Shown: positions 52,735 through 61,566 of the stretch, in pieces
How positions within the stretch are numbered: position 1 is the stretch's first letter
How the letters are laid out: the number at the start of each line of letters is the position of its first letter
Origin: Novosphingobium sp. AAP83
Lineage (GTDB): Bacteria; Pseudomonadota; Alphaproteobacteria; Sphingomonadales; Sphingomonadaceae
NCBI RefSeq assembly: GCF_001295795.1
Contig: NZ_LJHY01000018.1
Coordinates: forward strand, 1 to 64,000
Reading direction: 5' to 3'
Length of the DNA stretch: 64,000 nucleotides
Made by a program: the position numbers and the translations under genes
Notes under the pieces: generated by a model
The model's input: only the letters and a program-made list of their open reading frames with translations
Database searches by the model: none
What the model was told of the DNA's origin: nothing

Positions 52735-55287
52735 TTAGCCAATACTTAGATTTTCAAAGTGAACATCAAGGCTTGTGAAGACGATTTGCGCATGTATATC
52801 CGAACCGCCCGCAAGCGGACGGGTCAGGAGCAAAATTTTGTCGTGCCCCTTGCTGATCCCGTAGCATGGCAGTTCAACGCGTGCCGCTTCGAGCGGCGCG
52901 AGTGACAGCCAGGCGGAAAGCGCTATGTCATCACTCACACCGCCAGTCTGCACAAAGTCCAAAATTTGCGCCACGCTCACGTGCGAACGCACCAGGGCAA
53001 TCGCGGCTTCGGCACCGCTGTTCTGATCGCCAAAATTGCGCACGTTGCTCACGATCCGGCTGACACGGCGGTAAGGGCCGGAAATCTCGCCTATCGTCAC
53101 TTCGCCATCCAGCGGGTGCACCAGCACACCGTCTGCACCGTCTTGCCAACCCACCGGTTCCCACGACCGCACCGGCCCTACCGGATTGATCCGGAACACC
53201 TGCCGCAAACGCCCGTGATCATAAGCAAGCGGACGCCCGTCAGCATCTGACGGGATCTGCGCAGGATCAACGCTGAGCATGCGCGCCTGCCACCCCGATG
53301 CCAAGCCGATCTGGTCGAGCAATCCGGCAGAGATGCGCTTGGTCGTCTCAAGCCGGGGCTGCATCAGCGCATCCAGCGTTCCCGCGATCACTGGCATGAC
53401 CACGATCTTTTCGTTCTTCAAGGCGCAGCTTCGCGCAAACACTTCAAACCAGAACGCGCCGGCCAGCGTATCAAACGCAATACGCTCCAAAACTTTGGTA
53501 TTGAGCAGGCACAGCGGCGGCGCGATCCGGCTTGATAGCAACGCGGTCGATGGCGCTTCGCCGGAATAGGTGCGGATGTAATCGCTCCGTCCGGTATTGG
53601 GATCGGTCATCTCGATATGGCCGGTCACCAAGGCCAGTTGCGGATCAGACCGCATCACCGCAATCGCCGCTTTGGCAAAACCGGGAGCCAGTTCAAAGCC
53701 AAGCGGCAACAGCAACACCGCATCTTTGCCCAGCGATGCCACGCGCTTGCCAAACATCTGCGCGCATTCCCGCTTCCCGGAACTGGTCACCAGCGTCCAG
53801 CCCCGTTCGCGAACAAGCGCACACTCCGGCCCGTCCGGCGCAAAGCTGCCGTGCGGCAACTGGAACACCATCTCGAACGTCTCGCCCACCGCGCGCAGTT
53901 CCTCTTCGACCCGCCGGGCATAATCAAACTGCCGGTGAAACTCGGCTGGCGATTGCACACCATAGCACAGCACGGCAACGCCGCTCGCCATGTGCCCTTC
54001 AGGCAAGGGTGCGGCAGGCGGAATGCTGGTTTCGTCCAACCAGTATGGTCGGCTAGGGACGACATCGACGACCGATGCGGCCTTCCACGTCAGCGCGCGC
54101 TCCATCGTCTCGGTCAGGGATTCAACCGAGCCATCAAACAGCAAACAGTTTTCGCCATCGTGCCAGCGGAAATCATTGCCGAATGCAGGGCAAGCGCCGT
54201 TAAGGATCACGCTCCGGCCCGCCAAAGCTGCTTCGAAAGCAAACAGGCACAAGCTTTCGTAATCCGATGGCACCACCACAATCGAATTGTCGATGAAGTG
54301 CAGCCGCTCTTCCGGCGTTGCCTTTTCAAGGAACACGATCCTGTCGGCCATATCTTCGGGCACAAGCGACTTCAAACCATCGTCAAAATTGCGGTCCCGG
54401 CCATTGCAGACCAGACGAAACATGCCGCTGTAGTCCGGATGGCGTTCCAGGAACAGGATCGCCGCGCGGATATACAAGTCTGGCCGTTTGACCGGCTGCA
54501 AGCGCGAGCCGAAAATGAAATCGTTGCAATCCCGCTCATCGCGCGGGACCACCACTTTGTCGGCCCGCTCATAAACGCCTGCCCCGATGTTGACGAAGAC
54601 TGGCGGAAATTCAAGCATCGAGCGTCCCTGCCAGCGCTCCTCAAGGCCATAAAACCGCGCGGTATGCGCCGTGATTGCCGGATCATGGCCCACGATCAGG
54701 TCGGCATTGGCAAACAGGTGGCGTTCGGCATCGAACATGATCCCGGCCCAGTGACCCGGATCATAGGCAAACCGCTCAACCCCGTAGAGCATGCCTTGCG
54801 TTGAATGGATGCGCGCTGCAATCAGCGTATCGGCAAAGGCAATGCCTGCGCGCTTTGCTTCAACCGTGGCCACGCTCCACCCGCCAAAATCGGGAAACTC
54901 GATGATATCGAACGGTTTGCCGCAGCGTTCTTCGGCGGCCAGCAGGCCCAGATAATAGCGGTAGGAATCGCCGAACAACCACTCACTGGTCCACGGGTGC
55001 GCCTGCGCCTGCGCCAAAAGCTGCGCCATCGGCGTAAAGGTGTTTTGCAATGACGGGCAAACATGGATCGTTGCAATGCCGTCAAACGCCGATTGCAGCA
55101 GATCACGGGCATCGGGCCGGGATTCGATCAGAGCTTGCGGAACAAGGAAATGGAGGTCTGCCGGGAGCCCCATGTCCTCGTTATGCTTGGCAAAGTTATA
55201 AAGCATCCGACCAATTCCACCAGGCCCCAATGGATAAAGCTCATTAGTCACCAAGCAAACTGAAGTTTTTATTTTAGGCTTAAACAC
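52735..55287 (-). CDS. multidomain glycosyltransferase (GT4-like plus extra domains)
   Basis: An 850-residue protein. The N-terminal half (about 8-420) is a GT-B, GT4-type transferase: LYPLGPGGIGRMLYNF at the start, FIFGSRLQPVKRPDLYIRAA at the inter-domain point, and the nucleotide-sugar site VVPSDYESLCLFAFEAALAG. A middle part (about 430-690) has GT-A-like strands (VLLLPLGFELAPGFAKAAI) without an obvious DxD. A C-terminal beta-rich part (about 700-850) may be a jelly-roll or carbohydrate-binding domain. The GTG at 55287 follows directly on the upstream stop, with GGAG in the preceding codons. The sugar substrate is unknown. It acts in the surface polysaccharide or in protein glycosylation. 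Confidence 0.8.
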   Translation of the reverse strand: MFKPKIKTSVCLVTNELYPLGPGGIGRMLYNFAKHNEDMGLPADLHFLVPQALIESRPDARDLLQSAFDGIATIHVCPSLQNTFTPMAQLLAQAQAHPWTSEWLFGDSYRYYLGLLAAEERCGKPFDIIEFPDFGGWSVATVEAKRAGIAFADTLIAARIHSTQGMLYGVERFAYDPGHWAGIMFDAERHLFANADLIVGHDPAITAHTARFYGLEERWQGRSMLEFPPVFVNIGAGVYERADKVVVPRDERDCNDFIFGSRLQPVKRPDLYIRAAILFLERHPDYSGMFRLVCNGRDRNFDDGLKSLVPEDMADRIVFLEKATPEERLHFIDNSIVVVPSDYESLCLFAFEAALAGRSVILNGACPAFGNDFRWHDGENCLLFDGSVESLTETMERALTWKAASVVDVVPSRPYWLDETSIPPAAPLPEGHMASGVAVLCYGVQSPAEFHRQFDYARRVEEELRAVGETFEMVFQLPHGSFAPDGPECALVRERGWTLVTSSGKRECAQMFGKRVASLGKDAVLLLPLGFELAPGFAKAAIAVMRSDPQLALVTGHIEMTDPNTGRSDYIRTYSGEAPSTALLSSRIAPPLCLLNTKVLERIAFDTLAGAFWFEVFARSCALKNEKIVVMPVIAGTLDALMQPRLETTKRISAGLLDQIGLASGWQARMLSVDPAQIPSDADGRPLAYDHGRLRQVFRINPVGPVRSWEPVGWQDGADGVLVHPLDGEVTIGEISGPYRRVSRIVSNVRNFGDQNSGAEAAIALVRSHVSVAQILDFVQTGGVSDDIALSAWLSLAPLEAARVELPCYGISKGHDKILLLTRPLAGGSDIHAQIVFTSLDVHFENLSIG

Positions 55288-57591
55288 TTAAAGCTCCAAG
55301 AATTCAGCGTAGCTCTGTGTAGCAACCGCATGACGGCATTCGAGGTGGGCGACGATCATTTGCTCTATCCCTTTAGGATCGTCGCGCACAACCCCAATAA
55401 CTTTCTCTATATCTTTAGAAAGAAGTGCAGAGTTATCAAGGTGATATGTAGTACAAAGAGCTATAAGAGGGTCTCTCGCGAATTCAGCAACGTATAATGG
55501 GCCAGTTATAGCTGGAGTGCCAACAGCAAAACTTTCAAGTTGGACCATAGGCTGGCATTCCGCCAATGTTGCGTTCAGCGTTACTGTACTTCTAGCCATT
55601 TCGTCCAAAAGATCTTGTCCACGCAGATACCCAACAAGCCGCAGCTTATGTAAGTTATGTATATTTTCTAATCCCTTTGGAAAGTTCGCAGTTTTAACCA
55701 CATCAACATTTTTTGCCAACGAACCTGCGACTATGTTTGTAAACAAGTTTTTGTGAAAGCCGATATCAAGCGGAACATAGGCTTCGCTGCGAGACAATAT
55801 TTGCCTAGCTCGCATTGGAATTTTGGGCGCAAAATTGACTATCGTATTATCCCAAAATCCTTCGACAACTTTGCTGAAGCCTGGCTTCACTGAGGCAATC
55901 CCGTTCAAAATGCCAAAGGTAAGGCGGTTCAATAGACGTGTAATGACAACCGTCTCAAAGTAATTTCCAAACATCGCAGCTGTGACATGGCTGACAACGT
56001 AAAATTTCACCATTGGCCCAAGCACAGAACGCAGGTAAATCAACAGCGCATCCGCATTGTCGGAATATCCCTGAAAACAGACGCGCTCGATCCCCATGCG
56101 CGCAATGGACTCGGCAATGCCGCGCTTTTCCGTGTCGGATAGGGCTTCATGTGCCGAAATCAGCAGCTTGTGCCCCGGGCTATAGGCCGAACACTGGCGG
56201 ATGCCGTGCCATTCATGATGCGCGATGTGCAGCACCTTTTCAAACCCGGCGGCCTGATGGCTGTTGCGCACCATCGCAAGGCTATCGAATACTGGGCGGA
56301 CCGAACTGAGGTTCTGCCGCTCGGCCTGCACGTGCACACCATCACTTGGCGGGTTATATTCCCCGCTCGTGCGCGGGCGGCCTTCGTTCCTGCCGTGCAG
56401 GATGTAATGCATGAAACCGGACTTCTGCCCGCCACGACTGATCTCGGCGGCAACATCAGGATTGGCCTTGAGATAGGCATTGTCATCAAAGTCATAGGGC
56501 GTCGGCACCGTCACGCCCAATTTGCCGACCAGCGGCAAGACCACGCTCCAGGTGCCATTGGGCGGCACGGGCGCCAACTTGCGGTGCTTGAATAGCGCGG
56601 ACAAACGGCGATCCGCCAGCGCGGCGTTCACCGCAGCAATGGTCCACGCCAGATCGCCATCGCCGCGCGAGAACATCTGTACCGTTGGCAAGGCCGCAGC
56701 GGCCAGCCGTGGCGCAGCAGGTGCTGTGCCCGCTTCCGCTGCTTGCGCCCCCAGCGCCATGCGCAGCGAAACCGCCGAATGGCTGATGTTGCGGCGCAAA
56801 AACCTGTTGCGCACAATTGCGGTATACTGCTGATGAAGCGAGACTTTATCGACAACCGTATTGCGATATTCCGGTGCGGTCGTGTCTGACTGATCGCGAT
56901 GATGATAGAATGCGAGGGCTTCCGGCAACACGCCGATATTGGCGTGAAGCAAGAACTCCATGCTGAACAGCCAGTCACCCAAAACCGGCAACGTCTCGTC
57001 AAAACCGCCAACCTGATTGTAAATCCGGCGGCGGAACAGGAACGAGATCGGCGGGAACAGATTACGCTCGATAACCGTGTCGAGCTCAACGTCGGTTATC
57101 TTGTTTTGGTAAGGTTTTTCAGATACTTGAATAACCTGATCGTCGCGAATAAGCTCCGAGACATAAGTCGAGTGCGTCACCACGCCATCGTATAAAGCGC
57201 CGCCCGACCCCGAGAGAAAATCAACAGTGCGGGCAAGGAACCCGGGGTCCCAGCTGTCATCATCATCATGGATAACCATAAAATCGGAATCGGCCGCGCG
57301 CGCGCCAATGTTGGACGCCGCTTCCATGCCCACCGAATGCGCATTGGACACCACCCGGATGCGGCTGCGGTCAACCCCGCTGCCATCCACAACCTCGCGA
57401 ACGTCCGCCTCGTCCCCGCCATCATTGACGACGACCCAGCAATAATCCTTGAATGTCTGCGCGGCCACGCTTTTTGCCGCCCGTTTCAACAGGATCGCGC
57501 GATCTTTTGTCCGCGTAACAATGGCAACCTTGAAGCAACCAGAAGTTTCTTGCGTCTCTTTGTCAGCCGCCAAAATCGAAGCATTAGACAC
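55288..57591 (-). CDS. bifunctional glycosyltransferase (GT2 plus GT4-like)
   Basis: A 767-residue protein. The N-terminal GT2 domain (about 20-240) has FKVAIVTRTKDRAILLKRA at the nucleotide site and MVIHDDDDSWDPGF as the DxD region, then the acceptor segment VLGDWLFSMEFLLHANIG. A linker contains PYDFDDNAYLKANPDVAAEI. The last 320 residues resemble a GT-B C-terminal half (LRLVGYLRGQDLLDEMARSTVTL, ATLAECQPMVQLESFAVGTPAI). The GTG at 57591 with GGAGAG six bases upstream is chosen over in-frame starts further out. The 3' part (55288 to about 56000) is more AT-rich than the 5' part. Confidence 0.82.
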   Translation of the reverse strand: MSNASILAADKETQETSGCFKVAIVTRTKDRAILLKRAAKSVAAQTFKDYCWVVVNDGGDEADVREVVDGSGVDRSRIRVVSNAHSVGMEAASNIGARAADSDFMVIHDDDDSWDPGFLARTVDFLSGSGGALYDGVVTHSTYVSELIRDDQVIQVSEKPYQNKITDVELDTVIERNLFPPISFLFRRRIYNQVGGFDETLPVLGDWLFSMEFLLHANIGVLPEALAFYHHRDQSDTTAPEYRNTVVDKVSLHQQYTAIVRNRFLRRNISHSAVSLRMALGAQAAEAGTAPAAPRLAAAALPTVQMFSRGDGDLAWTIAAVNAALADRRLSALFKHRKLAPVPPNGTWSVVLPLVGKLGVTVPTPYDFDDNAYLKANPDVAAEISRGGQKSGFMHYILHGRNEGRPRTSGEYNPPSDGVHVQAERQNLSSVRPVFDSLAMVRNSHQAAGFEKVLHIAHHEWHGIRQCSAYSPGHKLLISAHEALSDTEKRGIAESIARMGIERVCFQGYSDNADALLIYLRSVLGPMVKFYVVSHVTAAMFGNYFETVVITRLLNRLTFGILNGIASVKPGFSKVVEGFWDNTIVNFAPKIPMRARQILSRSEAYVPLDIGFHKNLFTNIVAGSLAKNVDVVKTANFPKGLENIHNLHKLRLVGYLRGQDLLDEMARSTVTLNATLAECQPMVQLESFAVGTPAITGPLYVAEFARDPLIALCTTYHLDNSALLSKDIEKVIGVVRDDPKGIEQMIVAHLECRHAVATQSYAEFLEL

Positions 57592-57753
57592 AAATAGCTC
57601 TCCGCGCATGGGCAAGGGTTTTGAGTACCGCCATATCGCAGCGCAGATAGGCAAAAAAAATTCGCTAAGCTAGTCCATTAAAACCCGCAAAACATTCGAT
57701 ATGGCTGTATCCGTTGCGATGGCGCCAAGTAAGGCCATAAGAACAAATGCATC

Positions 57754-60666
57754 TTATAGCACCAGCCCGTCAAACGCCGATGCCACAAACACGCCACCGA
57801 AGCCGAAGCCCACGATATCGGCAAAGCCATCGCCGTTCACATCGGCCAGTTCGCGGTGGAAGGTGTTGTCGCTGCTCCACCCCTGATCGCGCCCGAAGTT
57901 GGCAAGATCGAACGCGGCGGTGCTGAAGGTGCCGTTGTCCAAGCCATACGCAACAAACGTCCCCGCCACGCCGAACCCGACAATATCATCACGCCCGTCG
58001 CCGTTCACATCGGCCAGATCGCGCGTGAACACGTCCTGCGTGCTCCAGCCCTGATTGGTGCCAAAGTTGCCCAGCGCCAGCGTGGCGGCGGCAAAAGTAC
58101 CATTCGCCTGCCCCAGCGCCACCAGCGTGCCCGCAGCGCCAAAGCCCACGATATCGGCATGGCCATCACCGTTCACATCGCCCACCTCGCGGTGGAACAC
58201 GTTGTTGCTCGACCAGCCCTGATTGGCACCAAAGTTGTTCAGCGCCAAGCTGGCCGTGCCAAACGATCCCGTCCCCGTGCCCAGCGAAACAAACGTACCC
58301 GCCACGCCAAAGCCCACGATATCGGCAAAACCATCACCATTCACATCGGCCAGCGTGCGCGCAAAGCTATCTTGCGTGGTCCAGCCGTTCGCCGGATTGA
58401 AGTTGCTAGACCCCAGCGTAGCCGCACCGAAAGTCCCATTGGCCTGCGCCAGCGATACGAGCACGCCCGCAAAGCCAAAGCCCACGATATCAGCGCGGCC
58501 ATCGTTGTTCACATCAGCCATCTCACGGCGGAAAATGTTGTCCGATGACCAACCCTGATCAACACCAAAGTTCGCCACCGCCGTGACCGGCGCAGCAAAC
58601 GTGCCCCCCGCCTGCCCCAGCGCCACAAGCGTGCCCGCCTGCCCAAAGCCGACAATATCCGCCAATCCATCACCATTCACGTCCGCCGCCATGCGCGGGA
58701 ACCGGTCCTGCGAAGACCATCCGCCTGCACCGGCGGCAAAGTTCGCCACGCGCGGGGTGCCGGGATCTGCAAAGCGATTTACCGCAAACAATCCATCAGC
58801 GAATTGCAGCTTTTCCACATTGGCAATAGTATCGGTTCCATCAGCGCCAGCGGTGATGGTGAGCGAACCATTGCCGCTGCGCACAATCGTCGCTTGCGCG
58901 CGCGTTACTGCAAAGCTGGCGGTATCAATGCCCGGACCACCATCCAGAACATCGTTGCCAGCGCCGCCTTGCAGCACATCGTTGCCAAAACCGCCGATCA
59001 ATTGATTGACGCCTGCCCCGCCGGTCAGTGTGTCATTACCGCCATTGCCAAAGATTTTCCCGCCAACACTGCCCGATGATGCATCGACCACATCATCACC
59101 TTGGGCCATAACAATGTCACCGGTGACGCTGCCATTCACCAAGATGGATGATGAACTGCGCACATCTCCTTGCGGGGTATCCAACTGTAAGTCGAACAGT
59201 TCTGCATTCGCACTTTTAATGCTTGCAACCAAGCTGTCAGCGCCGATCACAAGGCGCGTGCCGTGCACAGCATCAAGGTTGGTTGAGGCCAGTGTGCTCG
59301 AATTCAGCGTTAGCCCGATTAACTGACCAACCCGGATATCTGCAACCCCTGCATCCACATTGCTGGCCGTCCAATTGGCGACAAGGACATAGCTGGAATT
59401 GAAGTTCAGCTTTTCGAAACCGGTAAAGTTGGCCAGATCAACGCTACGCGATTGCCCGGCGGTGAAGATGTTGAATTCGGCGGTATCCAATCCGGCACCG
59501 CCATCAACCGCCCCGCCCACGATGGCCACCGCACCTGTGCTAAAAACATCAAAACTCAGAAAATCGTCACCAGCGTCAAGCAGCACTGCTCCGCTCACTG
59601 CTGTCCCGGAATTTAAGGACAAGTAATCTCTCTGTGCACCACCAATGATTGACCGGAAGCTTGACCTTACCAACGAGGTATTGCTGCCTGCAATAGAGAG
59701 ATCAACTTGCGGATTGAAAGAATCTATCAAATTGGCCAGAGCGAAGTTTGACGCCGGCAGAATGGAAATTGCCTGATAGCCTGAAAGACCGTTGATGTTA
59801 GAGGTAAAACCGGGGCTGGTTTCGATCACGGCGTGCTCAAAACCGGTAAGGCCGTGCGCAAAGAATTGTCCGGATGTTATCGCGATGGTGGCTGTATCAA
59901 CGCCAATACCCCCTTCGGCGTTAAGCGAGTTTAATCCTCCTTCGATGCGGAGTGTATCATCCCCGCCGCCAAGGTTCACCGGGTCTCTGGTTCCGGCGCT
60001 GCCTGATGTGATCAGCGTGTCCCGCCCGTCGCTCAGCGTGATGCTGCCAAAGATCGTGCCGCGATTTATGATGACGTCATCACCAGAAGACCCGGTGATC
60101 TGATCAACTTGGCCACCAGTCTCGTTGACGAAGGCGTTGCCACCCTGATTCATCGTAACGGGACGAAAGAAGATGCGGCCTGATGCGGTGTTGGTGAGGG
60201 TTATTCCGGTGCCATCAAGACTGATACCGCCATAGGTAAGCACGCTGTTGGTGACACTGGACGGGGCGGTGATGCTGCGCTGGTTGTAATAGGTAAGCGC
60301 CACGCCGCCGGTGACGAAAGGGCTGATGCCGAACACGCCCGGAGCAAGGCCGGGTAAGGCAAGCGACATTCCGGCATAGTTGAGCGTGCCGCCGGTGAAC
60401 TCTACAAAACCGTTAAGCGGGGCGGCATCGGAAAGCACGATAACGTCATCAGCCGAGAAATCAGTGATCGTATCGCCGTTCAGGTTGGCGGTCGTATCGA
60501 TGAACCGGTCGCTTCCCTGTCCGCCCGTCAGCGTATCAGCGCCCGCACCACCGCTGAGCGTATCGTTGCCGCCATTGCCGATAACCTCATCAGCATCAGC
60601 ACCGCCGATCAATACATCTGCGGTTTCCAGTCCAACGAATCTTGCCACAATATTTCCACCCGACAA
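57754..60666 (-). CDS. very large surface protein: RTX arrays and six FG-GAP repeats
   Basis: A 970-residue protein. An N-terminal RTX block (about 12-55, GGADADEVIGNGGNDTLSGG) is followed by a long beta-rich region with left-over repeat units (VIINRGTIFGSITLSDGRDTL). A second RTX block lies at about 540-590 (GNGGNDTLTGGAGVNQLIGG, GGAGNDVLDGGPG). The linker FADPG-PRVANFAAGAGGW and then six FG-GAP units fill the last 335 residues. The linker plus module are very close to the 748-residue protein, indicating duplication. It lies between the GT2/GT4 and DUF5672 glycosyltransferase genes on the same strand. Calcium-dependent folding outside the cell is expected. Confidence 0.8.
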   Translation of the reverse strand: MSGGNIVARFVGLETADVLIGGADADEVIGNGGNDTLSGGAGADTLTGGQGSDRFIDTTANLNGDTITDFSADDVIVLSDAAPLNGFVEFTGGTLNYAGMSLALPGLAPGVFGISPFVTGGVALTYYNQRSITAPSSVTNSVLTYGGISLDGTGITLTNTASGRIFFRPVTMNQGGNAFVNETGGQVDQITGSSGDDVIINRGTIFGSITLSDGRDTLITSGSAGTRDPVNLGGGDDTLRIEGGLNSLNAEGGIGVDTATIAITSGQFFAHGLTGFEHAVIETSPGFTSNINGLSGYQAISILPASNFALANLIDSFNPQVDLSIAGSNTSLVRSSFRSIIGGAQRDYLSLNSGTAVSGAVLLDAGDDFLSFDVFSTGAVAIVGGAVDGGAGLDTAEFNIFTAGQSRSVDLANFTGFEKLNFNSSYVLVANWTASNVDAGVADIRVGQLIGLTLNSSTLASTNLDAVHGTRLVIGADSLVASIKSANAELFDLQLDTPQGDVRSSSSILVNGSVTGDIVMAQGDDVVDASSGSVGGKIFGNGGNDTLTGGAGVNQLIGGFGNDVLQGGAGNDVLDGGPGIDTASFAVTRAQATIVRSGNGSLTITAGADGTDTIANVEKLQFADGLFAVNRFADPGTPRVANFAAGAGGWSSQDRFPRMAADVNGDGLADIVGFGQAGTLVALGQAGGTFAAPVTAVANFGVDQGWSSDNIFRREMADVNNDGRADIVGFGFAGVLVSLAQANGTFGAATLGSSNFNPANGWTTQDSFARTLADVNGDGFADIVGFGVAGTFVSLGTGTGSFGTASLALNNFGANQGWSSNNVFHREVGDVNGDGHADIVGFGAAGTLVALGQANGTFAAATLALGNFGTNQGWSTQDVFTRDLADVNGDGRDDIVGFGVAGTFVAYGLDNGTFSTAAFDLANFGRDQGWSSDNTFHRELADVNGDGFADIVGFGFGGVFVASAFDGLVL
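57757..58755 (-). repeat. six-unit FG-GAP module of the 970-residue protein
   Basis: Six tandem units of about 171 bases. Signatures in order are FPR, FRRE, FAR, FHRE, FTRD, FHRE with DVN(G/N)DGxxDIVGFG loops. The odd units carry SQD or TQD and the even units SDN or SNN, so the array has a two-unit period. Confidence 0.85.
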
Positions 60667-60791
60667 CTGATCAGCCTTTTACCAAGGCAAGGATTACTGT
60701 CCAGATCAAGGCTGTTTCATTTCATCGTTAAAGTACCATCCGCCAAATTGGCGCTATATTTTATTCAAAGCCGGGACGATGTTCTTGCACC

Positions 60792-61562
60792 TCAAATTCC
60801 CCTCGGCATATACCGGTCTACCAGCATACGCATCGCCCGGCCTATACCATATGGCCCGCGCGCCACATCCTTTAACAGCATGCCAAAATCGCGGCGCAAT
60901 GTGCCGCGATCATCCAGCGCCTGATATATGTCCCAGAACGCCTCGATCCCGATGGCGCGGGGCATGTTCCAGACGCCGTGATAGCCAAAACAGGCGCGGG
61001 GATCGCCGTTGCGCTCGGCAGAAAACTGGTCAGCCAAATGCTTGGCGGCAAAGCGCATGCCTTGTTGCTCCAGCCATGCACGGTTGACGCGGCCAATCGC
61101 CACGTCTTCAGGATGGCTCGCCACAAAAGCAGGCGACGCACACAGTTCCATCAGTCGCTTGCTGCGCAGGGAAAACCCGCCATTGCCCACATCGCGCCCA
61201 TCGTCAAACTGGGGCCAACTGGCGCCGATATAATCGCAATCGAGGAATGCTGGCTGCCATCGCTTTGCATCCAGCACATGCCCGTCCCACTGCGCCAACA
61301 GGCAATGCGATGTGCCAATGTGCTGCGGCAATTGCTCCAGCACAAACGCTGAATAGGCCTGTGCCGATCCCAACTTTGCGATAGGCACCACCTCGATTTC
61401 CGGATGGTCGGCGCTTACCACCGCATCGGTCAGCAATTTGCACGCGCCAAACCGCACTTGCCCCAGCGACACGGCCAAAGCGCGCAGCGTTGCCGCCACA
61501 TTGACCGATGTCACCGCGCACAAAGTCACCTGCGGCAGGTCCAGCCGCGTGGCCGCGCTCAT
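60792..61562 (-). CDS. DUF5672 domain glycosyltransferase-like protein
   Basis: A 256-residue protein with the DUF5672 landmarks QVTLCAVTSVN near the start, HCLLAQWDGHVLD, YIGASWPQFDDGRDVGNGGF (GNGGFSLRSKRLM) and the C-terminal CFGYHGVWNMPR. DUF5672 proteins are GT-A-fold glycosyltransferases of unknown specificity. The ATG at 61562 has AAGG just upstream and follows the GT2 gene by four bases, so the two are co-transcribed. It lies upstream of the 970-residue protein gene on the same strand. Confidence 0.85.
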   Translation of the reverse strand: MSAATRLDLPQVTLCAVTSVNVAATLRALAVSLGQVRFGACKLLTDAVVSADHPEIEVVPIAKLGSAQAYSAFVLEQLPQHIGTSHCLLAQWDGHVLDAKRWQPAFLDCDYIGASWPQFDDGRDVGNGGFSLRSKRLMELCASPAFVASHPEDVAIGRVNRAWLEQQGMRFAAKHLADQFSAERNGDPRACFGYHGVWNMPRAIGIEAFWDIYQALDDRGTLRRDFGMLLKDVARGPYGIGRAMRMLVDRYMPRGI

Positions 61563-61566
61563 CGCC

